DNA of 45,624 nt from Actinomycetes bacterium (GTDB lineage: Bacteria > Actinomycetota > Acidimicrobiia > Acidimicrobiales > Acidimicrobiaceae): NCBI GenBank assembly GCA_021819205.1, contig JAKARV010000019.1:1-45624 (forward strand). The letters are read 5' to 3'. The notes beneath the pieces were generated by a model. The model did not search any database and was not told the origin of the DNA. It saw only the letters and a list, made by a program, of their open reading frames with translations. A program made the translations under genes and the position numbers. Shown in pieces: positions 15,291 to 23,145 of this stretch (position 1 is its first letter; each line of letters begins with the position of its first letter).

Positions 15291-16015
15291 TGGCCCCCCT
15301 CGGCAATACCGCCATATCGGCGCCTTCGCCCTTGGTAAAATCGAACCGCCTCAAATAAATGCTCCCGCCGGAAATCCGGCCAAAGCGTATCCATGAATAC
15401 AAGCTCGGAATAGGCGATCTGCCAGAGCAAGAAGTTGGAGATTCGGTACTCCCCCGACGTCCGAATAACCAAGTCCGGATCGGGCATATCGGCATGGTAG
15501 AGATGTCGGGATATCGTTCGGTCGGTGATCTGGGCCGGATTCAAACCTAGAACCGCAATCTCCCTGACCGCATCGACGATCTCCGCCCTTCCCCCGTAGT
15601 TGAAGGCCATCGTAAGCGTTAGCGTCCGGTTCCCGGAAGTCATATCCTGGGCAGCATTCATCTCTCGCAATACCGAGCGAGGAACTCGCCAATCACGGCG
15701 GCCGGAGAACTGGATCCTAACTCCGAGATCGTTAAGTTCGTCCCTCCGACGCCTAAGCAACGACCGATTGAAGTTCATCAGGAATCGTACCTCTTCCGGG
15801 GGTCGCCGCCAGTTCTCGGTCGAAAACGCGTAGACGGTCAGCCACTTGACGCCCAGGTCCAAGCAGCCATAGACGGTGTCGAGCAGCGCCTCCTCCCCCG
15901 CAGCGTGCCCTTGTGTCCGAGGAAGGTTCCGGCGCTGCGCCCAACGACCATTTCCATCCATGACGCAACCTATGTGTTCCGGAATCCGTGCATCCTGAAG
16001 ATCAGGTGGTATCAT
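15287..16015 (-). CDS. uppS: Isoprenyl transferase (undecaprenyl diphosphate synthase)
   Basis: 242 aa, cis-prenyltransferase making the C55-type lipid carrier for cell-wall synthesis. Seen: HIGCVMDGNGRWAQRR (catalytic Asp and diphosphate loop), GHAAGEEAL, TVYAFSTENWRRP, FNYGGRAEIVDA, and PDLVIRTSGEYRISNFLLWQIAYSE. The ATG at 16015 lies inside the end of the nitrobindin-like gene (14-bp overlap), and its stop overlaps the next small gene. Gene order agrees with the era-recO-uppS cluster of actinobacteria. Confidence 0.95.
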   Translation of the reverse strand: MIPPDLQDARIPEHIGCVMDGNGRWAQRRNLPRTQGHAAGEEALLDTVYGCLDLGVKWLTVYAFSTENWRRPPEEVRFLMNFNRSLLRRRRDELNDLGVRIQFSGRRDWRVPRSVLREMNAAQDMTSGNRTLTLTMAFNYGGRAEIVDAVREIAVLGLNPAQITDRTISRHLYHADMPDPDLVIRTSGEYRISNFLLWQIAYSELVFMDTLWPDFRREHLFEAVRFYQGRRRRYGGIAEGGQ

Positions 16016-16472
16016 CGCCCCTCCTGAGCCACGACTCCAAGTGACGCTCGTCGTGGTAGCCAGAAGCGCTCATCCAGAACTCGACGTGCAGCAGATCACC
16101 AGTCAGCTCAAAACGCCTCCTCGTCGCACCAACGGCCTTGGCAGAGGAAGTGAGCCCCACAAGGGTCGAAGTAGCGTCTATTAGTAGCGAATCCCCGGAG
16201 CCGCCATAGATGCCTTCCAGAACCTCTACCACGCCCGTGGGTTGGGCAATAACCAACTCAACCCGCTTATCTGATGGAGTACGCAGATAACCTTGTTCGA
16301 CGTGAAGGGGTGTTCCGTCCCTTCTCCGGGTGACTTGGGACAAATGGAGAAACGGCCTCCCGTCGGTGGCGAAATCCAGTTCTTCGGCGTAGCTGAACTC
16401 CGGGACCGTGGGGTAGCTTCCCACCCCACTTCCGCGCCAGCGCCCGCAGAGACTCTCCAGCACTTCTGCCAC
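16002..16472 (-). CDS. Nitrobindin-like heme-binding beta-barrel protein
   Basis: 156 aa from the GTG at 16472, chosen because AGGAGG lies 4 nt upstream; the longer frame reads antisense or overlapping era. It matches the THAP4/nitrobindin fold: LCGRWRGSGVGSYPTVPEFSYAEELDF near the start, HVEQGYLRTPSDKRVELVIAQPTGVVEV in the middle, and a C-terminal SGYHDERHLESWLRR, whose HL-xx-LRR histidine is the usual heme ligand. Family members bind ferric heme and scavenge or isomerise peroxynitrite. Finding it in the era-uppS operon is less common than the core order. Confidence 0.8.
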   Translation of the reverse strand: MAEVLESLCGRWRGSGVGSYPTVPEFSYAEELDFATDGRPFLHLSQVTRRRDGTPLHVEQGYLRTPSDKRVELVIAQPTGVVEVLEGIYGGSGDSLLIDATSTLVGLTSSAKAVGATRRRFELTGDLLHVEFWMSASGYHDERHLESWLRRGDDTT

Positions 16473-16542
16473 TTGCCCTCCTCGCTGTTTTGACGAGCTT
16501 AACCGGAAGGCGCCTGGCAGCAACGCGGGTAGGTCGTCGGCC

Positions 16543-17397
16543 TCAGTAGCCGAACTCTGCCAGACGCTTTGGATCGTGCTGCCAGTTGCTCGCCACCTTG
16601 ACACGAAGTTGTACCGTGAGTCCCGGCGGCATCCTCTTGTTGACGGCCCGCCTAGCCCCAGCCAGCACCATGCCTCCCTTGCCAATCACAATGCCCTTTT
16701 GCGACTCGCGTTCGACATAGATCACGACGTCCACCACGTTTCCTTCGACCTCCTCCGCCTTGCACTCGATCGCATGCGGAAGCTCGTCGCGGAGGCTTCG
16801 AAGAAGCTGTTCGCGAACCAGATCTCCAATCCATGACAACAGCGGCTGATCGACCCGAGTAGCTGGATCGTACATTCGTGGGGCTATCGGCAACCTCGAA
16901 ATCAATGCGCGCCTGACCTCGTCGACACCTTCACCGGTTTTGGACGAAGCAAGCAAGTACTCGCCGATCGACCACCGGGAAAGGTCGGCAAGGAGTTCTA
17001 GCAGTCTTGGCCGCCGAACCAGATCGATCTTCGAAAGCACCACAAGGTCGCTTTCTCGCAGGCGATCAAGAAAACTGGCATCTCCGCGGGTAACGCCGCG
17101 CGAAGCATCGACCACCCCAAGGGAGAAGTCGGAGTTTTCCATCTCTTCCTCTGCGATTCCGTGAAGTACCTTCCCGATGCCCGTCTTTCCCTGCTCGGTT
17201 CCTGGGGTGTCGACGAGCACGAGCTCAAATCCATTGCCGGAGGTGACCGTGCGGAGCGCCCTACGGGTGGTATTCGGGTGCCAAGATACTATTGAAAGCC
17301 GGGCGCCGGCAATTGCATTGATCAGCGACGACTTTCCGGCATTCGGACGGCCAACTACGGCGACAAATCCTGAGCGAAAACCGTCCTCGCCGGTCAG
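16543..17397 (-). CDS. era: GTPase Era (probable CTG start)
   Basis: 284 aa. Seen: G1 GRPNAGKSSLIN, G2 region HPNTTRRALR, G3 DTPG, G4 SKID (many actinobacterial Era proteins have TKxD instead of NKxD), G5 SSK, and a C-terminal KH domain with IGKGG. Era binds the 3' end of 16S rRNA during 30S assembly. The recognisable N-terminus (FRSGFVAVVGRPN) lies upstream of the first in-frame ATG at 17220, which would delete G1. The only plausible start is the CTG at 17395-17397, which overlaps the preceding stop (CTGA) and has GGAGG 7 nt upstream. Expression is therefore coupled to the CorC-like gene. Confidence 0.9.
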   Translation of the reverse strand: MTGEDGFRSGFVAVVGRPNAGKSSLINAIAGARLSIVSWHPNTTRRALRTVTSGNGFELVLVDTPGTEQGKTGIGKVLHGIAEEEMENSDFSLGVVDASRGVTRGDASFLDRLRESDLVVLSKIDLVRRPRLLELLADLSRWSIGEYLLASSKTGEGVDEVRRALISRLPIAPRMYDPATRVDQPLLSWIGDLVREQLLRSLRDELPHAIECKAEEVEGNVVDVVIYVERESQKGIVIGKGGMVLAGARRAVNKRMPPGLTVQLRVKVASNWQHDPKRLAEFGY

Positions 17398-18677
17398 GAG
17401 TCCACCTCCTTCGAGCGCGGGTCCAAAGCGTCCGGCGACAGGTGAAGGGAAGCCACCCGATGCCGGATCACATTGCGAACTTCAAATGTAAAACCCGCCA
17501 CCGATACGCTCTCGCCAGCAGCCGGAAGGTGTCCCAGCATCCCGATCACCATCCCTCCGACCGTGTCCCATCCTCCCTCCGGGAAGGAGACGCTCAGCAA
17601 CTTGGAAAGGTCATCGATGGAGTAGGTTCCTGCCACTTCGTAGCAACCGTCGGCAAGCACCGTTACCGGGGGCATAGCAACGTCATACTCGTCCTGTATG
17701 TCGCCGACAAGCTCTTCGATGAGATCTTCCAGAGTCACCAGCCCGGCGGTTGAACCGTACTCGTCAACGACCACCACTATATGAAACTTGCCCGCCTTCA
17801 TCTCCCGCAAGAGATCCGCTACCGGCTTGGTCTCCGGAACAAAGTGGGCGGGCCGCATGTGCCGCCCTACCGCGTCCTCGCCGGCGTCCTTCCTCTCCAG
17901 CGCAAGCAGATCCTTCGCCAGCAGGATGCCAATAATGTTGTCCAGTGACCCGTCAAATACCGGAAGCCGCGATCGTCCGACCCCAATAACTACGTCGATG
18001 GCAGCGTTAACACTGGTCTGCGTAGCAACGGCAACTATATCCGGGCGCGGAACCATCACCTCGCGCACGATGGTATCCCCAAAGCTGATGACCGAGTGAA
18101 TCAATGCCCGCTCCTCAGTCTCAATCACGTCGCCCTCTTCAGCGGCATCCGCCATCGCCAACAACTCTTCCTCGCTGACTTGGCCCGATAGGTGTCCGCG
18201 CCCCGGCGTGAGCAGGTTGGAAAGACGGGAAACCCCAATGGCGACGATCTTAACTGGATAGAACTTGACGATAGCCGCAACCAGGGGAGCGGAGAACAGT
18301 GCGGCCGAGTCCGGCTTCATGACCGCAATATTCTTCGGAATAGCCTCACCGAAGACGAAGATCACCAGCACTTCGACCACCGTTGCCACCAGGACCCCAA
18401 GAGTTCCAAAAACCCTGTCCGCAAGAACCCCTACTATGGTCGCCGCTACCAGCTGCGCAAGCAAGGTGACCAAGAGAACAGTGCTGAGATAGGTCGAAGG
18501 GTGCTCTACTAGCTCAAGAAGCCGCCGGGAACCCCTTCTACCCTGTTCCTTGAGCGCAAGAGCTCTAACTCTCGAGGTTCGGGTAAGCGAAGTTTCCGCT
18601 ACCGAAAGCAGCGCCGAAAGCGCGACCAAAACAACTACGCCAACCAGAGCCAACCAAAGCTGCGTGGAGGACAACAT
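17394..18677 (-). CDS. CorC/HlyC-type CBS-domain membrane protein
   Basis: 427 aa from the ATG at 18677, placed just after the ybeY stop. The N-terminal DUF21/CNNM region has four hydrophobic segments (starting LWLALVGVVVLVALSALLSVAE; later FVFGEAIPKNIA). Two CBS domains follow around 200-320, with VMVPRPDIVAV, GRSRLPVFDGSLDNIIGILL, and VVDEYGSTAGLVTLEDLIEELVGDI, and a C-terminal CorC_HlyC domain (DTVGGMVIGMLGHLPAAGESV). Members act in Mg2+/Co2+ efflux or homeostasis; 'hemolysin' is a historical label. It lies between ybeY and era, as in many actinobacteria. Confidence 0.92.
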   Translation of the reverse strand: MLSSTQLWLALVGVVVLVALSALLSVAETSLTRTSRVRALALKEQGRRGSRRLLELVEHPSTYLSTVLLVTLLAQLVAATIVGVLADRVFGTLGVLVATVVEVLVIFVFGEAIPKNIAVMKPDSAALFSAPLVAAIVKFYPVKIVAIGVSRLSNLLTPGRGHLSGQVSEEELLAMADAAEEGDVIETEERALIHSVISFGDTIVREVMVPRPDIVAVATQTSVNAAIDVVIGVGRSRLPVFDGSLDNIIGILLAKDLLALERKDAGEDAVGRHMRPAHFVPETKPVADLLREMKAGKFHIVVVVDEYGSTAGLVTLEDLIEELVGDIQDEYDVAMPPVTVLADGCYEVAGTYSIDDLSKLLSVSFPEGGWDTVGGMVIGMLGHLPAAGESVSVAGFTFEVRNVIRHRVASLHLSPDALDPRSKEVDS

Positions 18678-18687
18678 GACGAACGCC

Positions 18688-19224
18688 CTACCCGGCCAGA
18701 CCTCGGGTGTTGGCAACCTTCATGGGAGCGTACACCTTCTGCAGCAAAGCCGCTTCCACTCCTTCCATCTCCTCAGCCTCGGGATCGGTCTCATGGTCGT
18801 AACCAAAAATATGCAAGATACCATGAATGATCAGAAGAGCTACTTCGTCGGCCACAGAACCATCGTGGCCACGATCCCCCGCCCGCGCCGCGGCGTTTTG
18901 AAGCGCGACTGCCGGAGCAACTACCACGTCCCCAAGCAGTACGGAAGGAAAGCCAGCGGCCCCCGCGTCCGGCCGGTCCCTGCCAAAGCCCCGACCGTCC
19001 TCAATCGCAAACGAAAGTACGTCGGTAGGGCCAGATGTTCCTCGGTACCGCTCGTTAAGCTCGGCCATGGTATCCGAATCGACAAAAACCACCGAAAGCT
19101 CCGCAGGAGCGGTCAGTCCTTGAAGTTGAAGAACTTCTCTCGCCAGTTCACCAGCCAGTTCAGTATCGACATTCACCTCCTCCTGCTCATTGGTGCAGAA
19201 GACCGCTATCTGGGGTTCGCTCAC
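18688..19224 (-). CDS. ybeY: Endoribonuclease YbeY (rRNA maturation)
   Basis: 178 aa. The zinc site is clear: IIHGILHIFGYDHETD, i.e. H-x3-H-x5-H. Also conserved are LNERYRGTSGPTDVLSFA and LLGDVVVAP. YbeY processes the 16S rRNA 3' end and takes part in late 70S quality control. The GTG start overlaps the phoH stop (GTGA). The protein is slightly longer than average at its N-terminus. Confidence 0.95.
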   Translation of the reverse strand: MSEPQIAVFCTNEQEEVNVDTELAGELAREVLQLQGLTAPAELSVVFVDSDTMAELNERYRGTSGPTDVLSFAIEDGRGFGRDRPDAGAAGFPSVLLGDVVVAPAVALQNAAARAGDRGHDGSVADEVALLIIHGILHIFGYDHETDPEAEEMEGVEAALLQKVYAPMKVANTRGLAG

Positions 19225-20204
19225 TTGCCCGGTCCCATCACGGGGGTCCGGTCGTAGGCTTCCACAATTGCGGTAACGATCGGGTTGCGCACGACGTCGC
19301 GAGAGGTCAACCTGATAAAGGAGACTCCGTCAATACCACCAAGCGTCTCTTCGACGTCCACCAATCCAGAGCGGCCGTTGGTAAGGTCAATCTGGGTTAC
19401 GTCCCCGGTCACCACCGCCTTGGAACCGAAGCCGATCCGGGTAAGAAACATTTTCATCTGGCCTGAAGTGGTATTTTGGGCTTCGTCCAGAATGATAAAA
19501 CTCGAATTCAAAGTCCGGCCCCGCATAAATGCCAGCGGCGCCACCTCGATCACCTGTCGCTCGAAAAGCCTTGCCACCAGTTCCGGATCGAGCAGGTCAT
19601 AGAGAGCATCGTAGAGGGGGCGAAGGTATGGGTCAACCTTCGCATTGAGATCGCCTGGCAAAAAACCGAGCCGCTCTCCCGCCTCGACCGCCGGACGGGT
19701 AAGAATGATCCGGTTTATCTTTTTTGCCTGCAGCGACGCTACGGCCAGTGCAACGGCAAGATACGACTTCCCGGTACCGGCTGGCCCAATCCCGAACGTT
19801 ATGGTCGATGCGCCGATCGCCTCCACGTAACGGCGTTGACCTAGCGTTTTGGGCCGGATTGGCTTGCCTAGCCGCGTCCTCGCCAGCTCGAGACCGGTCA
19901 CACGGTGAGGGCTCTCGTGATGCAGTAACATCTCGATCGCCTGGCGCACCGTAGGCGCGTCGATCCCTTCGCCACGCTCCGCCAATCTGGAAAGCTCAGT
20001 AAACAACGCCACGACGATCTCCATGCGCTCGCCAGAGACCTTGACCTCGTTCCCGCGAACGAAAATCGCGCAATCGGGAAAAGACTCCTCGATAATCTGG
20101 AGGTATTCGTCGTGCCGCCCCAACACCGCCAGCAACAGTGCAGAACTCGCTACCTGAAAGCGGACGTAACCAGCTTCACTGGGAAGAAGCACTACCGATG
20201 TCAA
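19221..20204 (-). CDS. phoH: PhoH-family ATPase
   Basis: 327 aa. P-loop GIGPAGTGKSYLAVALA, Walker B with FIILDEAQNTT, and the downstream GSKAVVTGDVTQIDL are the PhoH signature; an N-terminal RNA-binding-like domain spans about 20-100. PhoH-like proteins are ATPases associated with RNA metabolism, and the phoH-ybeY pair is widely conserved. The start is taken as TTG 20204, because GGAGG lies 5 nt before it; GTG 20192 is an alternative. The longer frame to 20255 has no ribosome site. The gene heads the long minus-strand operon. Confidence 0.92.
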   Translation of the reverse strand: MTSVVLLPSEAGYVRFQVASSALLLAVLGRHDEYLQIIEESFPDCAIFVRGNEVKVSGERMEIVVALFTELSRLAERGEGIDAPTVRQAIEMLLHHESPHRVTGLELARTRLGKPIRPKTLGQRRYVEAIGASTITFGIGPAGTGKSYLAVALAVASLQAKKINRIILTRPAVEAGERLGFLPGDLNAKVDPYLRPLYDALYDLLDPELVARLFERQVIEVAPLAFMRGRTLNSSFIILDEAQNTTSGQMKMFLTRIGFGSKAVVTGDVTQIDLTNGRSGLVDVEETLGGIDGVSFIRLTSRDVVRNPIVTAIVEAYDRTPVMGPGK

Positions 20205-20839
20205 CCAAACCTCCGAATTGGCTCCCGCCCTCGATGCCGCACGGCCGCGGCACAACCCTCTCCGCCAGAGTTCGCCCTCAAGGTCGGGCGACTCTCGTTC
20301 GATCTATCGCCATGCTTTCCAACTCCCCGGATGAGATCGACACCGTCCTTAGCGAAATGGTTCAAGACGCTGCGAATCTCGCCATTGCCCAAAGCCGTCT
20401 CCAACGAAGAATGGAGGCACAACGCCGCCTGCAAGAGGTCACCATCGCCGAATTCTGCACCGACGCCAGGGTACGCGTCTTCACCTCCGGAAACCACACC
20501 GTTGTCGGAGAGACCAAAGGTGCAAGCACAAATGCGCTCATGATACGGCCCGACGGCGCGCCGCCTTGCCTGGTATCGGTCGATCACGTCGTCGAAGCAG
20601 AGCGCGTGGGACGTTCCGATGAAGCTACTCAAACGATTGGTTCCTTCGCAACCGAGCTAGAAAGGCTAGCGAATTCCGGAGTTGCACTCACCGTACTGGA
20701 CACCTTGGGGCGCTCCCTAGCGCTTCCCCAGCTCTTGGCCGTAGGCGAGCAGAACATCCTGTACACCAACGACCGCGGCCACCCTACTGTCCAACGGATC
20801 AACAGCCTTGCGGTAATCAGCCCCTTGCTCCTGCTTTAG
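20198..20839 (+). CDS. Conserved-looking hypothetical protein divergent from phoH
   Basis: 213 aa if ATG 20198 is used, which overlaps the phoH start by 7 bp. ATG 20311 (MLSNSPDEIDTV, 175 aa) leaves a normal divergent promoter gap and may be the real start. There is an N-terminal helical part (about LSEMVQDAANLAIAQSRLQRRMEAQRR), then beta-rich sequence (VRVFTSGNHTVVGETKGASTNALMI, PCLVSVDHVVEAERV) that reminds me of a small SH3/Lsm-like barrel, then a second helical part. There is no signal peptide and no catalytic motif. Codon usage matches the neighbours. Function unknown. Confidence 0.65.
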   Translation: MSTKPPNWLPPSMPHGRGTTLSARVRPQGRATLVRSIAMLSNSPDEIDTVLSEMVQDAANLAIAQSRLQRRMEAQRRLQEVTIAEFCTDARVRVFTSGNHTVVGETKGASTNALMIRPDGAPPCLVSVDHVVEAERVGRSDEATQTIGSFATELERLANSGVALTVLDTLGRSLALPQLLAVGEQNILYTNDRGHPTVQRINSLAVISPLLLL

Positions 20840-20853
20840 CCCTCTCATCCACT

Positions 20854-21126
20854 CTAGCGCGGTTGAACATCCTCATCCACGGATTCGAAAGAGTAGAGAT
20901 GCCGGAGCGCTCCAGGTGTTATCCTTCGCGAGTCGACAAAACGAACAAGGTCCGACTCCTTGACTCGAATATTTCTCCCAATCTGATAGGCGGCCAATTC
21001 GCCGCCGTCGATCAATCGATAAACAGTACGTAGCGACACTCCTAAGCGCTCCGCAGCCTCCCGGGTGCTAATCCATGGAGAAGGCTGCTCACCCTTCAAC
21101 TCTCCGCACCCGCTATGTGTTTCCAT
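20854..21126 (-). CDS. Excisionase-type helix-turn-helix DNA-binding protein
   Basis: 90 aa from the ATG at 21126 (a TTG at 21135 is in frame). The winged HTH of the MerR/excisionase superfamily is clear: WISTREAAERLGVSLRTVYRLIDGGELAAYQIGRNIRVKESDLVRFVD. The ATG lies only 8 nt beyond a perfect TATACT and there is no ribosome site, so the mRNA may be leaderless. It diverges from the Tad pilus operon, with an inverted repeat in the shared promoter region, so it is a candidate regulator of that operon. That role is inference. Confidence 0.85.
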   Translation of the reverse strand: METHSGCGELKGEQPSPWISTREAAERLGVSLRTVYRLIDGGELAAYQIGRNIRVKESDLVRFVDSRRITPGALRHLYSFESVDEDVQPR

Positions 21127-21134
21127 GCCATTCA

Positions 21135-21140
21135 AGTATA
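21135..21140 (-). promoter_or_regulatory. TATACT -10 box of the HTH gene (leaderless mRNA likely)
   Basis: On the minus strand TATACT ends 8 nt before the ATG at 21126, so transcription would begin at or within a base or two of the start codon. The -35 is not convincing. Confidence 0.55.
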
Positions 21141-21166
21141 CTTTAGCGCGACGATACCAATGGTAC

Positions 21167-21195
21167 TTGACCTAACCGGTACTAGATCGTACAAT
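21167..21195 (+). promoter_or_regulatory. Sigma-70-type promoter of the cpaB/tad genes
   Basis: TTGACC at 21167-21172 and TACAAT at 21190-21195 are separated by exactly 17 bp, about 45 bp upstream of the cpaB-like ATG. A match this good, at the right distance from a Shine-Dalgarno-led gene, is a credible housekeeping promoter. Confidence 0.7.
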
Positions 21196-21204
21196 CGGTA
21201 CCGG
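21176..21204. promoter_or_regulatory. Inverted repeat around the -10, candidate operator
   Basis: CCGGTAC (21176-21182) and GTACCGG (21198-21204) are perfect inverted repeats with a 15-bp spacer that contains the -10 box. A second small palindrome, TACCA-A-TGGTA, lies at 21155-21165. A dimeric regulator bound here would block the tad promoter; the divergent HTH protein is the obvious candidate (inference). Confidence 0.5.
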
Positions 21205-21237
21205 CACGGAAGCCACCATCGATCAAGGAGTGAAGCG

Positions 21238-21960
21238 ATGACCACCCTTTTACGGCTGCGCTCAGCTGTGCGCGGCGCACAATCCGCAGGCGAGACAGAG
21301 CGAAAACTTCGCTACCGCCCCAGCGAGCGCGAGCTGCGTTACGGAACCAGCTTCATTTTGGTCGGCCTTGCCGTAGCCGGCTTGGTCGCTTCGCTACTCC
21401 ACAGCTCAGGAACGCAACTGAGCGTGTTGGTCGCCAAGACGGCGATACCCGCGGGAGCACAGCTCAATTCCAACGACCTTGCAATTGAGCAGGTACCAAA
21501 ACCCACATGGGACCTGCAAAAAAGCCTATTAACCCCGACCGCAAAGATTTCCCGCTTCCGGGCCTCCGTTCCTATAGCTCCGGGACAGATCATCACTCCC
21601 GCCCTACTTTCCCTCCGCCCACCAGCACCAACGATGCGAGAACTGACTATCCCGGTACCAACCGGATCGATCGACCCAAACCTGGTTCAACCTGGTTCCC
21701 GCGTTGACGTCGTAGCGACATTCACCCAATCGCTGCCGCCGACATCCGCTACCCTCGGAACCCAACTGCTGGTCGCAAGCTTTCAACCCGGACAGAACTC
21801 GGCCATGGTGACCATTGACGTTCCGACAATCGAGTTGGCAGTGGCGATTTCCCAGGCAATCCAGGTCGCTAAGATCTCTTTAATTGGTGCCACTGGAGTG
21901 GTCGGCGACTCTGTGCCTGCCACCTACCCCCCGGTCCTTCCGGTAGGTCCGGTTGGATAA
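21238..21960 (+). CDS. SAF-domain Tad pilus assembly protein (CpaB/RcpC-like)
   Basis: 240 aa from the ATG at 21238, with AAGGAG 8 nt before it. There is one membrane helix at about 38-56 (FILVGLAVAGLVASLLH), then a SAF domain: LVAKTAIPAGAQLNSNDLAIEQVPKP and APGQIITPALLS, then RELTIPVPTGSIDPNLVQPGSRVDVVATF. This is the usual CpaB architecture; CpaB/RcpC helps assemble the Flp pilus outside the membrane. It is the first gene of the plus-strand tad locus and overlaps the next gene by 8 bp. Confidence 0.85.
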   Translation: MTTLLRLRSAVRGAQSAGETERKLRYRPSERELRYGTSFILVGLAVAGLVASLLHSSGTQLSVLVAKTAIPAGAQLNSNDLAIEQVPKPTWDLQKSLLTPTAKISRFRASVPIAPGQIITPALLSLRPPAPTMRELTIPVPTGSIDPNLVQPGSRVDVVATFTQSLPPTSATLGTQLLVASFQPGQNSAMVTIDVPTIELAVAISQAIQVAKISLIGATGVVGDSVPATYPPVLPVGPVG

Positions 21961-23131
21961 AACGCCATCGGTCGCGATCGTCGGCGACGACGCCTGGGCC
22001 TGTAAAGTCATGAAGCAGCTTGCAAGCATCCAGGTCCCGCTCGCCATTCGCTGTGTAGACCCTCGGACTGCCCTGCGCGAACAGGACCGCTTTGCCGCCA
22101 TCCTTTGCCAAATCCCGGTTGGTACTCTAAAAAACTCCTGGGCCCTCCCAGATGGGCAGGTTGACGCGGCCAAACTCGCATCAACGCTATCAAACTGGAA
22201 CTACCCGCCCCCTTCGCAAAGTCCCGTGGCAAGTTTTTTTAAAACCGGCAGTATCGGTGAGGAAGGACCTGCCGCCGAACTGAGCCTTATACCAGTCGTT
22301 ACTCGGACACCAGCGACAGGAAGCCTCACCTCGATGGCCATTGCCGCGTGTACGTCGAGATGGAAGAACACCCTTCTCCTAGATGGAAAACTACTACCAG
22401 ACCTGGCGTTCTATCACGATATCGAACCACAATGCCCTGCCCTTGACGAACTAGGCGTCGAGCTAGCCACGAACAGCCAACGTCCAAAGCTTGCCCAGTT
22501 CGAACAGTCGATCGCCTGCCGGAGCTATCACCTCCTCGCTTCCCATAAGTCCCGGTCAGGATGCCCGGTAATATCTTCCGAAAATACCGCGGTACTGCTC
22601 AAGATGATTGCAGACCAACACCGTGTTCTGGTTGCCGACCTCGAACCACCCCTGCCTTCAACCCGCGAGACCGGCCTCCTCGATCTCGACGAACTAAACT
22701 TCCTGACTGTTTCGATCTTGGAGTCAGCCTCCAACCTGGTAATAGCTGAGGAAAACACCATTCGGGGAAGGTTCATGGCGATTCAGCTTGCAAGAAGCGC
22801 GCTCTCCATCCATGACGAGCTAGCCAATTTCGTGATTGTGATGCACGAGGTTCGTCTAGGGCGCAAGAACTGGGCGGAAAGCCCCGAACCCCTTTTGCGT
22901 TCTGCACTTTCCGGCCACTTGCGGCGCACGGACAACTTCGAAGTGATCCGCCTCCCCGCGGTAGACACCGACTCGATCCACGAGCGAGTGGCGCCAATCC
23001 CGTCCACGCTGACAATTCCACTCGAAGCGGCAGCAAAACGCCTAAGCGACGCCGTTGGAAGCAGGCTCAATCTGCCACACACGCCGCTCGAATCGAGCAT
23101 CCCCGTCGACTTAGCTGGTTACCTCGAGTAA
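21953..23131 (+). CDS. TadZ/CpaE-like protein with a degenerate P-loop
   Basis: 392 aa, TTG start inside the end of the cpaB-like gene. Layout resembles CpaE/TadZ: a receiver-like N-terminal part (SVAIVGDDAWACKVMKQLAS), then a MinD/ParA-type domain from about residue 120, with LLLDGKLLPDLAFY where the second motif is expected and VLVADLEPPL later. The deviant Walker A (normally KGGxGKT) reads TRTPATGSLTSMA, with no lysine, so ATP binding in the usual manner is unlikely. TadZ localises the pilus machine to a cell pole in other bacteria. The assignment rests on position and general layout; a direct family match could be weak. Confidence 0.65.
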   Translation: MDKTPSVAIVGDDAWACKVMKQLASIQVPLAIRCVDPRTALREQDRFAAILCQIPVGTLKNSWALPDGQVDAAKLASTLSNWNYPPPSQSPVASFFKTGSIGEEGPAAELSLIPVVTRTPATGSLTSMAIAACTSRWKNTLLLDGKLLPDLAFYHDIEPQCPALDELGVELATNSQRPKLAQFEQSIACRSYHLLASHKSRSGCPVISSENTAVLLKMIADQHRVLVADLEPPLPSTRETGLLDLDELNFLTVSILESASNLVIAEENTIRGRFMAIQLARSALSIHDELANFVIVMHEVRLGRKNWAESPEPLLRSALSGHLRRTDNFEVIRLPAVDTDSIHERVAPIPSTLTIPLEAAAKRLSDAVGSRLNLPHTPLESSIPVDLAGYLE

Positions 23132-23145
23132 AGCTTCACAGGAAA

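Noticed and set aside
14398-15495. 365-aa version of recO
   Set aside because: The extra N-terminal 127 residues read out of frame through uppS and the small membrane gene; GTG 15114 gives the normal RecO start and length.
18550-19257. 235-aa plus-strand frame
   Set aside because: It is antisense to ybeY and the CorC-like gene, with no domain.
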